From assembly GCF_051486985.1 (NCBI RefSeq), contig NZ_JAHVDV010000028.1:8352-72351 (forward strand): DNA of 64,000 bases, written 5' to 3'. A program made the translations under genes and the position numbers. Shown one piece after another: positions 9,180 to 19,124 of the stretch; positions within the stretch are counted from its first letter, which is position 1, and each line of letters opens with the position of its first letter. This stretch comes from CBFFRJ01 sp051486985 (GTDB taxonomy: Bacteria > Pseudomonadota > Gammaproteobacteria > Enterobacterales > Enterobacteriaceae). Below the pieces are notes generated by a model. The model was not told the DNA's origin. It saw nothing but the letters and a program-made list of their open reading frames with translations, and did not search any database.

Positions 9180-9899
9180 TTATTTCAGCCCTTTAACCAG
9201 CGCCTTACGGCTCTCTTCCAGTGACACGACACGGCTACAGACATCCTTACCGAACTGCTGGAAATCGGCTTCCTGATTTTTCCACTCGTTCTGAATGGCA
9301 GTCTGCAAACCGCCGAGGCTACCCAGCACGCTCTGGAGCGGGTTACCGCCGCCTTTGAGCACCGCTTTGGCCCCCATCTCATTGATGCTGTCCTGCAAAA
9401 TGCCGCCCATCGCCTGGTTTACCAGCTGCTGGCCGTTGGCCTGTACTTCATCAATGGCCTTGTAGTGGAACGTCAGGCCATCGCTGCGCCGCTCGATAAT
9501 CTTGTTCATCTGTTCTTTAAGTTGCGCATCAAGCTTCGTCAGACGGCCGCGCATACTGCTGCTTTCACCCACTTCTTTGACGATGATGTTGTCGAGCGCA
9601 ATACGGCCTTTTTCCACCCGAGCGCGCGCCCCCTCATCGATCCAGGGCAGTGCGGTACGCAATTCTGACTGATAGTCTTTCGCCTGCTCACGTTGCGCGG
9701 CGCTGAGCGAGTATTGTTTGCCGTTAAACATGACGTTGCCGTCCGGCGTCAGCACGAGATTGCCATTTTCACCCTTTACCTGGACGGTCTGGGGACTTAA
9801 CACCACGTCATCACGAGGGTTAACGCTACACTTGTATTCCGCATTCGCAGCGAAAGTCGTCACCGTAAGTACCACCGCCAGTAGCGTTTTGCGCATCAT
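9180..9899 (-). CDS. yggN: YggN, secreted DUF2884 protein
   Basis: This 239-residue protein equals E. coli YggN in length. The signal peptide (MMRKTLLAVVLTVTTFAANA) predicts export to the periplasm. The start was set at the MM pair at 9899 rather than an upstream ATG because the signal peptide must be N-terminal. The function is unknown. A C-terminal region rich in charged residues may be helical. It lies downstream of yggL and trmB on the same strand. Confidence 0.92.
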   Translation of the reverse strand: MMRKTLLAVVLTVTTFAANAEYKCSVNPRDDVVLSPQTVQVKGENGNLVLTPDGNVMFNGKQYSLSAAQREQAKDYQSELRTALPWIDEGARARVEKGRIALDNIIVKEVGESSSMRGRLTKLDAQLKEQMNKIIERRSDGLTFHYKAIDEVQANGQQLVNQAMGGILQDSINEMGAKAVLKGGGNPLQSVLGSLGGLQTAIQNEWKNQEADFQQFGKDVCSRVVSLEESRKALVKGLK

Positions 9900-9952
9900 T
9901 TCCACTCCTGTAGAGACAAAACGGGCCGGCAATTGCCGACCCTGATAACAAC

Positions 9953-10279
9953 TTAGTCCCACCAAATATCGAAAAGTTCGCTGACGCTCACCTCTTCGAG
10001 TTTGTGGTCTTCAAGCCACTTACGCACAACCGCCTGATGCTCTGCGGTGCACTTGCCTATTTCCTGCTTACAAATCAGACCTTCCCACGCCAGATAGCCG
10101 CTGCCGCCAAAAGTCAGTTTTTGCGACTCCACAGCTTCAGCAATAAAGGCATCAACGACGTTGTCGATCTCTTCTTCAGTGGTGCCTTCCGGGAAACGCC
10201 AGTTAACGGAAAAACCAATTTCCTGGAATTCTTCGATGTGCATCTTCTTGCGAAGACGACGACTGCGGTTCGTTGCCAT
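9953..10279 (-). CDS. yggL: YggL, 50S ribosome-associated protein
   Basis: This 108-residue protein matches E. coli YggL in length. Its start ([18 protein letters not shown]) is rich in basic residues, and the C-terminus is EVSVSELFDIWWD. The family (DUF469) associates with the large ribosomal subunit. The start codon overlaps the trmB stop in a TAATG, so the two genes are very likely coupled. Confidence 0.93.
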   Translation of the reverse strand: MATNRSRRLRKKMHIEEFQEIGFSVNWRFPEGTTEEEIDNVVDAFIAEAVESQKLTFGGSGYLAWEGLICKQEIGKCTAEHQAVVRKWLEDHKLEEVSVSELFDIWWD

Positions 10280-10998
10280 TATTTTACCCTCTCGAACATT
10301 AAGTCCCATACGCCGTGACCAAGACGATGGCCACGTTGTTCAAATTTGGTGACCGGGCGCGAATCCGGGCGCGGTACGTAATTTTGCGTGGCAGACTGGT
10401 TCTGATAGCCATCGATTGAGGACATCACTTCCAGCATGTGTTCAGCATAGGCCTCCCAGTCGGTTGCCATATGGAAGACACCGCCCAGTTTTAATTTGCT
10501 TTTCACCAGCTCAGCAAAAGGTACCTGAACAATACGGCGCTTATTATGACGCGCTTTATGCCAGGGGTCAGGGAAAAAGAGCTGCACCATGTTCAGTGAA
10601 TTGTCAGGAATCATTTTATGCAGTACTTCCACCGCGTCGTGGCACATTACACGCAGGTTTTCGACCCCCTCTTCATGCGCGGATGAGAGACAAGCCCCCA
10701 CGCCCGGAGAGTGGACTTCAATACCGAGGAAGTTCTGATGAGGGCGGATTTTCGCCATCTCGACCAGTGAGGCCCCCATTCCAAAACCAATCTCCAGCGT
10801 CACCGGCCCGGTGTTGCCAAACAGGGCAGCAAAATCCAGCGGCTGCTCAGCAAACTCAACGCCCATCACCGGCCAGTAGTTATCCAGCGCATGCTGTTGA
10901 CCTTTGGTCAGGCGGCCCTGGCGGCGGACAAAGCTACGGATACGGCGCAGCGGGCGGCCGTTTTCATCAAATTCCGGTGAAATGACGTCGTTATTCAT
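10279..10998 (-). CDS. trmB: TrmB, tRNA (guanine-N7)-methyltransferase
   Basis: This 239-residue SAM-dependent methyltransferase modifies G46 in the variable loop of tRNAs. The SAM-binding motif [15 protein letters not shown] and the [17 protein letters not shown] block, which carries substrate-binding and catalytic residues, are present. The length matches E. coli TrmB. It is divergent from mutY. Confidence 0.95.
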   Translation of the reverse strand: MNNDVISPEFDENGRPLRRIRSFVRRQGRLTKGQQHALDNYWPVMGVEFAEQPLDFAALFGNTGPVTLEIGFGMGASLVEMAKIRPHQNFLGIEVHSPGVGACLSSAHEEGVENLRVMCHDAVEVLHKMIPDNSLNMVQLFFPDPWHKARHNKRRIVQVPFAELVKSKLKLGGVFHMATDWEAYAEHMLEVMSSIDGYQNQSATQNYVPRPDSRPVTKFEQRGHRLGHGVWDLMFERVK

Positions 10999-11147
10999 AA
11001 AAAAGTCTGCTCGTGAGAGTGTTCAGGAAACGGGCATTATCCAAAGTTAATTCCAGTATGCAAGCTGCAAGCACAGGAAAGTTCCGGTTTACACCCCGCT
11101 GGCGCTGTGCTGCAATCTGCCACCTTATTCAAGCGATGTTGGTGACC

Positions 11148-12200
11148 ATGCAAGCGTCTCAATTTTCAGCCCAGGTTCTGGACTGGTACGATAAATACGG
11201 GCGCAAAACCCTGCCCTGGCAAATTGACAAGACGCCCTACAAAGTATGGCTGTCTGAAGTGATGTTGCAACAGACGCAGGTGACAACCGTTATCCCCTAT
11301 TTCGAGCGCTTTATGGCGCGCTTCCCGACCGTGACCGCTCTGGCCGATGCACCGCTGGACGAAGTCCTGCATCTGTGGACCGGACTTGGCTACTACGCCC
11401 GCGCGCGCAACCTGCATAAGGCGGCAAAACAGGTGGCGGAAAAACATGGCGGCGAGTTTCCCGAGACCTTTGAGGAAGTAGAAGCGCTGCCGGGTGTCGG
11501 GCGCTCTACCGCCGGGGCGATTTTATCCCTTTCGCTCGGCAAACATTTTCCCATTCTCGATGGCAACGTGAAACGTGTGCTGGCCCGCTGTTATGCCGTT
11601 GACGGCTGGCCGGGCAAAAAAGAGGTTGAGAAACGGTTGTGGCGCATCGCTGAGGACGTCACCCCGGCAAAGGGCGTGGAGCGTTTCAATCAGGCGATGA
11701 TGGATCTTGGGGCGATGGTCTGTACCCGATCCAAACCCAAATGTCAGCTCTGCCCGCTGCAGACCGGCTGTCTGGCTTATGCCAGTCACAGCTGGGCGAA
11801 CTACCCGGGCAAAAAACCGAAGCAGACGCTGCCGGAGCGCACCGCTTATTTCCTGCTGATGCAGCAGGGTGAGCAGGTCTTTGTGCAGCAGCGACCGCCG
11901 GTGGGCCTGTGGGGCGGGTTGTACTGTTTCCCGCAGTTTGAAGATGAAGCCGCTTTACGGGACTGGCTGGCGCAACGTCAGATTAAGGCCGATACTCTCT
12001 GCCAACTTGTTGCGTTTCGCCATACGTTCAGCCATTTCCATCTGGATATTGTGCCTATGTGGCTAACCGTGTCCTCGGTCAGTTCATGCATGGATGAAGG
12101 AAGCGGTCTTTGGTATAACTTAGCGCAGCCGCAATCCGTCGGCCTGGCGGCCCCGGTGGAGCGCCTGTTGCAACAATTACGCGTCGGCGTGGCAGTGTAA
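11148..12200 (+). CDS. mutY: MutY, adenine DNA glycosylase
   Basis: This 350-residue glycosylase removes A mispaired with 8-oxoG or G. Glu37 (SEVMLQQTQ) is the catalytic acid. The helix-hairpin-helix [12 protein letters not shown] and the catalytic Asp in LDGNVKRVL are present. The iron-sulfur ligands follow C-x6-C-x2-C-x5-C ([17 protein letters not shown]). A Nudix-like C-terminal domain recognises 8-oxoG. The ATG at 11148 gives MQASQFSAQ, identical to E. coli; an upstream in-frame start at 11013 would add 45 residues not seen in the family. yggX follows. Confidence 0.96.
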   Translation: MQASQFSAQVLDWYDKYGRKTLPWQIDKTPYKVWLSEVMLQQTQVTTVIPYFERFMARFPTVTALADAPLDEVLHLWTGLGYYARARNLHKAAKQVAEKHGGEFPETFEEVEALPGVGRSTAGAILSLSLGKHFPILDGNVKRVLARCYAVDGWPGKKEVEKRLWRIAEDVTPAKGVERFNQAMMDLGAMVCTRSKPKCQLCPLQTGCLAYASHSWANYPGKKPKQTLPERTAYFLLMQQGEQVFVQQRPPVGLWGGLYCFPQFEDEAALRDWLAQRQIKADTLCQLVAFRHTFSHFHLDIVPMWLTVSSVSSCMDEGSGLWYNLAQPQSVGLAAPVERLLQQLRVGVAV

Positions 12201-12203
12201 TGA

Positions 12204-12503
<300 letters not shown>

Positions 12504-12591
12504 GAGCCTGGCCACACCTCACCCAGCCTGAGTGTGGCCCGCCTCAAGGGCCGGACAGCCCTTATGTGCAACCAACTGCATCCCCGGAATG

Positions 12592-13674
12592 ATGAAAAAA
12601 ATTTTAGCGCTTGCGATTATTGCGCCGTTGCTGATGTCGTGTTCCAGCTCCAATAAAAGTGGTGAAACTTACAATGAAGCCTGGGTTAAAGACACTAACG
12701 GTTTTGACATTCTTATGGGGCAGTTTGCCCACAACATCGAAAATTTATGGGGATTTAACGAAGTCCTGATTGCCGGCCCGAAAGACTACGTAAAATATAC
12801 CGACCAGTATCAGACCCGTAGCCACATCAACTTTGATGAGGGTACGATCACCATTGAGACTATCGCCGGGACGGATCCGGCAAACCATCTGCGTCGGGCC
12901 ATTATCACGACGCTCCTGATGGGCGACGATCCTGGCTCCATTGACCTTTACTCGGACGTTGATGACATCCAGATTTCCAAAGAACCGTTCCTGTACGGCC
13001 AGGTACTGGATAACACCGGGCAACCTATTCGCTGGGAAGGTCGCGCCACCCATTTTGCCGACTACCTGCTACAAAATCGCCTGAAGAGCCGCGCCAGCGG
13101 TCTGAAAATCATCTACAGCGTCACCATTAACCTGGTGCCGAACCACCTTGATAAACGTGCGCACAAATATGTGGGTATGGTGCGCCAGGCGTCACGCCGC
13201 TACGGGGTGGACGAAGCGCTGATTCTGGCCATTATGCAAACTGAGTCCTCCTTTAACCCGTATGCGGTAAGCCGTTCCGACGCGCTGGGCCTGATGCAGG
13301 TGGTGCAGCACAGCGCCGGGCGCGACGTCTTCCGCGCACAGGGCAAATCCGGTATGCCAAGCCGTAGCTTCCTCTTTGATCCTGAAAGCAACATTGATAC
13401 CGGCACCGCCTATCTGGCGATGCTGAATAATATCTACCTTTCCGGTATCTCTAACCCGACCTCACGTCGCTATGCGGTGATCACTGCTTATAACGGTGGG
13501 GCAGGCAGCGTACTGCGCGTCTTCTCGGCAGATAAAGTGCAGGCCGCGAATATTATTAATACGATGTCGCCGGGTGATGTCTATTCAACCCTGACCAGCC
13601 GCCACCCGTCTGCGGAGTCCCGCCGCTACCTTTATAAAGTGAATACGGCGCAAAAAAGTTACCGTCGTAACTGA
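12592..13674 (+). CDS. mltC: MltC, membrane-bound lytic murein transglycosylase C
   Basis: This lipoprotein of about 360 residues cleaves the glycan strands of peptidoglycan. The N-terminus [17 protein letters not shown] has a lipobox LMSC with Cys17 as the predicted lipidated residue. An N-terminal DUF3393 domain is followed by the SLT domain, with the catalytic Glu in [13 protein letters not shown] and the GLMQV and AYNGGAGSV motifs. Two adjacent ATGs (12589 and 12592) could both serve. The second matches the E. coli start and was chosen. Confidence 0.94.
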   Translation: MKKILALAIIAPLLMSCSSSNKSGETYNEAWVKDTNGFDILMGQFAHNIENLWGFNEVLIAGPKDYVKYTDQYQTRSHINFDEGTITIETIAGTDPANHLRRAIITTLLMGDDPGSIDLYSDVDDIQISKEPFLYGQVLDNTGQPIRWEGRATHFADYLLQNRLKSRASGLKIIYSVTINLVPNHLDKRAHKYVGMVRQASRRYGVDEALILAIMQTESSFNPYAVSRSDALGLMQVVQHSAGRDVFRAQGKSGMPSRSFLFDPESNIDTGTAYLAMLNNIYLSGISNPTSRRYAVITAYNGGAGSVLRVFSADKVQAANIINTMSPGDVYSTLTSRHPSAESRRYLYKVNTAQKSYRRN

Positions 13675-13681
13675 GTCAACG

Positions 13682-13720
13682 GCTTATCCTCTTTCGCCAC
13701 TGGCGCGAAAGGGGATAAGC
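13682..13720 (+). terminator. Hairpin after mltC
   Basis: A long inverted repeat (13682-13698 GCTTATCCTCTTTCGCC with 13702-13720) lies 8 bases after the mltC stop. There is no strong T run directly behind it. Confidence 0.6.
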
Positions 13721-13751
13721 AATGCTTTTGGACGCAGGGTAGACGCCTCTC

Positions 13752-13848
13752 AAAATGTGACCAATATCACCGTATTTGACTGCAACCATACCAAGTTTGC
13801 ATTTTTATGTCGGATGTAACAATTTCGCCTCAGCTTCGATGATAGAAT
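13752..13848 (+). promoter_or_regulatory. nupG promoter with tandem CRP-type sites
   Basis: A good CRP site (TGTGA-N6-TCACC) is centred at about 13763. A weaker one (TGTCG-N6-ACAAT) is centred at about 13815, 52 bases downstream, and a -10-like TAGAAT lies at 13843-13848. Two CRP sites 52-53 bases apart are the known layout of CytR-controlled promoters such as deoP2 and nupG in E. coli. A CytR site between them would be expected but was not identified with certainty. Confidence 0.55.
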
Positions 13849-13888
13849 CGCCACACATAACAACAGTAATTGTCTTAATTCCAACATC

Positions 13889-14083
13889 TATACCCCAACT
13901 AGGTCGAGTTGCAGGCAGGTGGTAACGCAGCGAATCCCCAAAAGCTTACTCTGGTAAGTGACTGAGGTGAGCGAGGACAAACTGGCGTAGCCCGTTTGAA
14001 CAGCGCTTACGCTGGCCCCAAAGGGGCGAGGCCAAAAGCCGAGTAAAGCCAACGCACATGCAGCTTGAAGTATGACGGGTTTA
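13889..14083. repeat. ERIC element with about 68-bp insertion
   Basis: The core GCGAATCCCC...AAGCTTAC...GTAAGTGACTGAGGTGAGCG matches the ERIC consensus. The ends TATACCC and GGGTTTA are near inverted copies. The element spans 195 bases against the usual 127, and the extra sequence lies in the right half (about 13975-14050). It sits between the nupG promoter and start codon, so it would be transcribed as part of the 5' leader. Confidence 0.85.
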
Positions 14084-14110
14084 TCAGACTCCTTCGGTGA
14101 GGAAACTAAC

Positions 14111-15370
14111 ATGAATCTTAAGCTGCAGCTTAAAGTGATTATCTTCCTGCAGTTCTGCCTGTGGGGGAGCTGGCTGACTACGCTTGGCTCTTATATGTTC
14201 GTTACCCTGAAATTCCAGGGTGCAGAGATTGGCGCGGTCTACAGCTCTCTGGGTATCGCCTCTGTCTTTATGCCAGCCCTGCTCGGCATCGTGGCGGATA
14301 AGTGGCTTAGTGCAAAATGGGTTTACGCGATTTGCCACCTGATTGGTGCCATCACCCTGTGTATTGCGGCAACCGTGACCACCCCTGGCGCGATGTTTGC
14401 CATTATCCTGCTCAACTCCCTGGCATACATGCCAACCCTGGGTCTGGTAAACACCATCTCTTATGCCCGTCTGCAAAACGCCGGCTACGATATCGTTAAG
14501 GATTTCCCGCCGATCCGTATCTGGGGTACCATTGGCTTTATCCTGGCCATGTGGGCGGTGAGCTTCTCTGGCTTCGAACTGAGCCATATGCAGCTTTACA
14601 TCGGTGCTGCACTCTCTCTGGCGCTGAGCCTCTTCTCTCTGACGCTGCCGCATATGCCGGTGAGCAATACGCAGAAGAACCAGACCTGGGTGGAAATGCT
14701 GGGCCTGAACGCCTTTGCGCTGTTCAAAAACAAACGCATGGCGATTTTCTTTATTTTCTCCATGCTGCTTGGCGCTGAACTGCAGATTACCAATATGTTT
14801 GGTAACACCTTCCTGCACAGCTTTGACGCTAACCCGCTGTTCGCGGACAGCTTTATCGTCACCCACGCCTCAGTGCTGATGTCTATTTCGCAGATCTCTG
14901 AAACCGTCTTCATCCTGGCGATTCCGTTCTTCCTTGGCCGCTACGGTATTAAGAACGTGATGCTGATGAGTATCGTTGCCTGGATGCTGCGTTTTGGCCT
15001 GTTCGCTTACGGCGACCCGACACCGTTTGGCACCGTGCTGCTGGTGCTCTCCATGATCGTATACGGTTGTGCGTTCGACTTCTTCAACATCTCCGGTTCC
15101 GTCTTCGTGGAGAAAGAGGTGAACCCGGCTATCCGCGCCAGCGCGCAGGGTATGCTGCTGATGATGACCAACGGCTTCGGTTGTATCCTTGGCGGTATGG
15201 CGAGCGGTAAAGTGGTGGAGATGTATACCGTTGCGGGTGTTACCGACTGGAAAACCGTGTGGCTGATTTTCGCAGCTTACTCCGTGGTACTGGCCTTCGC
15301 TTTCATGGCGCTGTTTAAATATAAACATGTGCCGCAGGCGACAGGTGCGCAGCAAACCGTCGCGCATTAA
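14111..15370 (+). CDS. nupG: NupG, nucleoside:H+ symporter
   Basis: This 419-residue inner-membrane protein has about 12 hydrophobic segments. It is highly similar to E. coli NupG across its length (for example FCLWGSWLTTLGSYMF, FPPIRIWGTIGFI, GAELQITNMFGN). It imports purine and pyrimidine nucleosides with protons. The ATG at 14111 matches the E. coli start and lies just after the ERIC element. Control by CRP and CytR is suggested by the upstream sites. Confidence 0.96.
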   Translation: MNLKLQLKVIIFLQFCLWGSWLTTLGSYMFVTLKFQGAEIGAVYSSLGIASVFMPALLGIVADKWLSAKWVYAICHLIGAITLCIAATVTTPGAMFAIILLNSLAYMPTLGLVNTISYARLQNAGYDIVKDFPPIRIWGTIGFILAMWAVSFSGFELSHMQLYIGAALSLALSLFSLTLPHMPVSNTQKNQTWVEMLGLNAFALFKNKRMAIFFIFSMLLGAELQITNMFGNTFLHSFDANPLFADSFIVTHASVLMSISQISETVFILAIPFFLGRYGIKNVMLMSIVAWMLRFGLFAYGDPTPFGTVLLVLSMIVYGCAFDFFNISGSVFVEKEVNPAIRASAQGMLLMMTNGFGCILGGMASGKVVEMYTVAGVTDWKTVWLIFAAYSVVLAFAFMALFKYKHVPQATGAQQTVAH

Positions 15371-15377
15371 TCCCTTC

Positions 15378-15401
15378 AGCCCTCTTCTCCGGAGGAGGGC
15401 T
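15378..15401 (+). terminator. nupG terminator hairpin
   Basis: AGCCCTCTTCTCC (15378-15390) pairs with GGAGGAGGGCT (15391-15401), directly after the nupG stop. Confidence 0.6.
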
Positions 15402-15529
15402 ATTCCCCTTCAATCCCCACAAATAGGTCACAAAACCCGGCATATTTGCCCTCTTGTTCTGACCCCACAGTGCTAGATTCTTACCCTATCGCCATTCCGA
15501 TATTTCGATTCCACAGAGAAGGTAAAACG

Positions 15530-16204
15530 ATGTTAGAGATCGCCGACTTACGGGTTTTCTTTGAAGCACCTGAGATTAAGCACGTCATTGATACCACCTG
15601 GGACAAGGTGGGCGAAGCGCTCAGGCAGGCTCAGGCTGAACTGCCCGCCGAGTTAGCGATGCCACGTCGCGAGCTCTCTTTTCACGATCAGGTAAAAAGC
15701 CTGGGCTACCTTTGCTGGCTGCTTGAGCACAACAAGGTAGCGGGCGATATCATTGAAATCGGCGTCTGGAAGGGCAAATCCACCGCCTTTATGAACGAGA
15801 TCTGCCAGCATAAGCGCCGGATTATCAGCGTTGATCCGATGGAGTTGCCGAATCAGGAAAACGAACTCCGTTTCTACCATGAGCGTATGTTCCCGCAGGT
15901 GAACCTGGTGCGTGGGTATTCGGAACTGAGTATTGAACGCGTGCTGGCCTTCAAACCACAGACCGTGCTGCTGCATATTGATGGTGGTCATGAGGGTCGC
16001 CATGTGCTGGTGGACTTCCTGCTCTATTCTCCGACCGTTGTCTCAGGCGGCTTTATCGTCTTTGACGATTACCGTGACTGGCAGTATTCACCGGAAGTCG
16101 GCCCGGCAGTCGATCTGCTGCGGGCGGGCGGTTATTTCAAGGATTTCGATGTTATCGGCAGCCTGCCTGGGTTCGAAAACAGCTATCTGCTGCAAAAGCG
16201 ATAA
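15530..16204 (+). CDS. Class I SAM-dependent methyltransferase (TylF/CmcI-like)
   Basis: This 224-residue protein has a SAM-binding motif IIEIGVWKGKSTAFM at about residue 77. Later blocks are ISVDPMELP, LLHIDGGHEG and GGFIVFDDYRDW, the pattern of the Methyltransf_24 and TylF/CmcI families. The substrate is unknown. The ATG at 15530 has an AGAAGGT ribosome site; an upstream ATG at 15446 gives a non-conserved extension. It lies between nupG and the cit operon and is convergent with citG. E. coli K-12 has no counterpart here, where nupG is followed by speC. Confidence 0.75.
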   Translation: MLEIADLRVFFEAPEIKHVIDTTWDKVGEALRQAQAELPAELAMPRRELSFHDQVKSLGYLCWLLEHNKVAGDIIEIGVWKGKSTAFMNEICQHKRRIISVDPMELPNQENELRFYHERMFPQVNLVRGYSELSIERVLAFKPQTVLLHIDGGHEGRHVLVDFLLYSPTVVSGGFIVFDDYRDWQYSPEVGPAVDLLRAGGYFKDFDVIGSLPGFENSYLLQKR

Positions 16205-16243
16205 ACTCATTACAGCGGGGCCTCTGCGGCCCCTGTTTATGCC

Positions 16244-17074
16244 CTACCCCAGGGTCGCCAGCACATAAGAGACCGCCAGCAAATCGGCGCTGCCGCCTGG
16301 ACTCAGGTTTCGGCTCATGAGCGCCCTGTCCATCGCGTGCAACCGTTCATTATCCCAGCCGTTTTTCAAAAGCGAGGCTGCATAGCGCTGTACAAAGTAC
16401 AATCCATCAATGCCGCCGCGAGAGACCAGGTTACTGTCAAGATTTCCGGCCATCAGGCGCAGTAAGGCATGATGAAAACGCCGCTCGCCGGACTCTTTAA
16501 ACCAGTACGGCAGCACGTGCTGTCGCACGGTCGGAAACCCGTTTTCAACCTCACCGCGCGCCCCCGTCAGGCCATACTGCTGGTACTGTATTTCCCCCGC
16601 CGTCACCGCATGGGTACGTGAGGCCAGCTCGCGCGCCACCAGCCCCTTACAGATTTCACTGACCTGCTGGCAGACGGATTCGGCACAGACGAGACGGTTT
16701 TGTCCGCGCAGACGGCCTGCGGCAAAACAGATAAGCCCAAGGGAAAAGATGCCGCCTTTATGGGTGTTCACGCCGTCGGTCGCTTCAAACATAGCCTGTT
16801 CACAGGCCATGCCCGCCGGGCGCAGCAGGCGCAATTGTTCACTGGCGGGTTTGAGCGCATGTTCATAACCGGCCTTTTCGAAGCGGCGAAACCAGGGGGC
16901 GATGGCCGCAATACTGCGTAAAAATAACGCATGATCCATATCGCTGTGCGAACCGTTATTCGCCAGATCCACTAGCCCCGGTTTGGGGGTGAGATTGAGT
17001 TCAAGACGTAACGCCATCACCGCCAGGGCAGCAACGTCAAAGCGGGCGAGTTTAGTCGCGAGCGAACCAGACAT
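16244..17074 (-). CDS. citG: CitG, triphosphoribosyl-dephospho-CoA synthase
   Basis: This 276-residue enzyme joins ATP and dephospho-CoA to make the precursor of the citrate lyase prosthetic group. The family motifs LTPKPGLVD, GVNTHKGGIFSLG, SRGGIDGLY and LSPGGSADLLA are all present. It is the last gene of the cit operon. Its start overlaps the end of citX by 23 bases, so translation is probably coupled. No lesions are seen. Confidence 0.95.
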   Translation of the reverse strand: MSGSLATKLARFDVAALAVMALRLELNLTPKPGLVDLANNGSHSDMDHALFLRSIAAIAPWFRRFEKAGYEHALKPASEQLRLLRPAGMACEQAMFEATDGVNTHKGGIFSLGLICFAAGRLRGQNRLVCAESVCQQVSEICKGLVARELASRTHAVTAGEIQYQQYGLTGARGEVENGFPTVRQHVLPYWFKESGERRFHHALLRLMAGNLDSNLVSRGGIDGLYFVQRYAASLLKNGWDNERLHAMDRALMSRNLSPGGSADLLAVSYVLATLG

Positions 17075-17591
17075 CGATCATCTTCTCCACGCGTCCCACC
17101 ACCTCGTCGAGGGAATGACGGCGCGAGCGGGCGCAACCGTGACCCGGCTCGTCGCACACCAGACAGCGGCGGGTGGCGAGATCCAGCGACTGACGGCCAA
17201 TCTGACCATTTTTCGGGCACAGGACGTCAAAGTCCCAGAGCCTGCCGAGCGGATGCGATTGTTCCATCTCCACGCACCGGGCTTTGATTTCCACCGCGGT
17301 ATGGTCAACGCACCACAAGGCTTCGGGACCGGTCGGAAGCCACAATACCTGGCGGTCCAGTACCGACCAGTGATGTTGCCACAACAGCTGATCGCAGGCC
17401 TGCAGGGCAACACCCATCGTATTACGATAACGAATGCTGTCTTTATGGGCGCCCGGTGTCACCAGCGTCAGGGAGATAACCGGGTGTCGATAGTGAGTGA
17501 GCCAGTCAGCCTGGCGCGCTGCACGAGCCTCTTTTGAGGCCAGCAGCGCATCAAGGCTGACGCCCGGGCGTTCGGGCGTCAGTACGGTCAT
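17052..17591 (-). CDS. citX: CitX, apo-citrate lyase phosphoribosyl-dephospho-CoA transferase
   Basis: This 179-residue enzyme transfers the prosthetic group onto the acyl carrier protein CitD. The signature GRLWDFDV is at residues 116-123. A Cys-rich motif (RRCLVCDEPGHGCARSRRH) is at about 141-159. It overlaps citF by 4 bases and citG by 23. A separate citX and citG, as here and in Klebsiella, contrasts with the fused CitXG of some other bacteria. Confidence 0.95.
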   Translation of the reverse strand: MTVLTPERPGVSLDALLASKEARAARQADWLTHYRHPVISLTLVTPGAHKDSIRYRNTMGVALQACDQLLWQHHWSVLDRQVLWLPTGPEALWCVDHTAVEIKARCVEMEQSHPLGRLWDFDVLCPKNGQIGRQSLDLATRRCLVCDEPGHGCARSRRHSLDEVVGRVEKMIDVWFARD

Positions 17592-19114
17592 GCATTGTTC
17601 TCCTTCACCTGGCGAACAACATCAATCACGCTACCATCACGGTAGCGAATCACGCCGACAATACGGTCAGTGAATTCAATGGGTTTCGGTGTGCCGGTAA
17701 GGGAAATCGCGCGCTGATAAAGTACATCGATATCCACTACTTTAAGGCCCGCCGCCACCAGGCGCTCGCGAATTTCCGGCCGTGCGGGGTTGACCGCGAT
17801 ACCGTGGTCGGTGACCAGCACATCAATGCTCTCCCCCGGTGTCAGCAGCGTGGTCACACGCTTAACCACTGTCGGAATGCGGGTGCGCAGCAGCGGCGCC
17901 ACTACAATGGTCAGGTTAGCAGACGCCGCCACGTCGCAGTGTCCACCGGACGCGCCGCGCATCACGCCGTCAGAGCCGGTAATGACGTTGACGTTAAAAT
18001 CGACATCAATTTCCAGCGCGCTGAGGATAACCACATCCAGCTGGTCGCAACTGGCGGCTTTACTGCCGGGGTTAGCGTAGACGTTGGTGGAGATTTCCAC
18101 GTGATTCGGATTACGCGCCAGCGAAGCCGCCGCTTCGCTGTCGAAGCACTGGGTGTCGAGCAGCTTCGCCACCAGCCCTTTTTCATGCAGCGAAACCAGA
18201 CCCCCGGTGATGCCGCCCAGCGCAAAGTTTGCCTTTATGCCGCTGCGCTCCATCTTCTCTTCCATAAAGCGTGTGCAGGCCGTGGCCGCCGCGCCGGAAC
18301 CGGTCTGCATGGAAAAACCGTTTTTGAAGTAGCCGGAGTGTTCGATAACGTCCGCCGCGTAGCGGGCTATCATCAGTTCACGCGGATTGCTGGTGACACG
18401 GGCCGCGCCAACGCTGATTTTCGCCGGGTCGCCCACGCTCTCTACCTGCACGATGTAGTCTACCTGATCCTGCACCAGGCTTGCCGGCATGTTGGGGAAC
18501 GGCACCAGCTCTTCGGTCAGCAGTACCACGTTGCGGGCGAACTGCGCATCCACCATCGCATACCCCAGCGACCCGCAGGCGGATTTGCCGTGCGTGCCGT
18601 TGGCGTTGCCAAACTCATCGCTGCACGGCACCCCGAGAAATGCGACGTCAATGTTCAGCTCACCGTCCTGCAATAGCTTAACGCGACCGCCGTGAGAGTG
18701 AATTTGCACCGGCTCTTGCATCAGGCCGTGAGAGATAGCGTCGGCCAGCTTGCCGCGCATCCCGGAGGTATAAATCCGGCTAATTACGCCATTCTGAATA
18801 TGCTCAATCAGGCTGTCGTTGCAGGTCATCAGCGAACTGGAGGCCAGGGTCAGGTGTTTAAAACCCAGGCGCGCCAGGGTCGCCACGACCGTGTTAATCA
18901 CCCGGTCGCCTTCACGAAACGCATGATGGAACGAAATGGTCATCCCATCCTTCAGGCCGCTACGGGCAATGGCCTCTTCGAGCGTGGCGCACAGTTTACG
19001 GTGATGTTTACTCTCAACATCCGCAAGCCACGGCGTCGCCGTGTGGGCCGTATCAAAGGGTTTTAAGTCGCGCAGGTGCGGAAAATTAACGTGGAGAAGC
19101 TCTGTCTGATTCAT
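17588..19114 (-). CDS. citF: Citrate lyase alpha subunit (citrate CoA-transferase)
   Basis: This 508-residue subunit exchanges acetyl for citryl on the carrier protein. It shares long blocks with Klebsiella and E. coli CitF, for example ISFHHAFREGDRV, TLASSSL, PVQIHSHGGRVKLL, NIDVAFLGVP and DVLVTDHGIAVNPARPE. The ATG at 19114 (MNQTELLHVNF) was chosen; a start further up would run through the citE-citF gap. It is about the same length as the Klebsiella protein. It works with CitE and CitD in the cytoplasm. Confidence 0.96.
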   Translation of the reverse strand: MNQTELLHVNFPHLRDLKPFDTAHTATPWLADVESKHHRKLCATLEEAIARSGLKDGMTISFHHAFREGDRVINTVVATLARLGFKHLTLASSSLMTCNDSLIEHIQNGVISRIYTSGMRGKLADAISHGLMQEPVQIHSHGGRVKLLQDGELNIDVAFLGVPCSDEFGNANGTHGKSACGSLGYAMVDAQFARNVVLLTEELVPFPNMPASLVQDQVDYIVQVESVGDPAKISVGAARVTSNPRELMIARYAADVIEHSGYFKNGFSMQTGSGAAATACTRFMEEKMERSGIKANFALGGITGGLVSLHEKGLVAKLLDTQCFDSEAAASLARNPNHVEISTNVYANPGSKAASCDQLDVVILSALEIDVDFNVNVITGSDGVMRGASGGHCDVAASANLTIVVAPLLRTRIPTVVKRVTTLLTPGESIDVLVTDHGIAVNPARPEIRERLVAAGLKVVDIDVLYQRAISLTGTPKPIEFTDRIVGVIRYRDGSVIDVVRQVKENNA

Positions 19115-19124
19115 TGTTCTGTCC

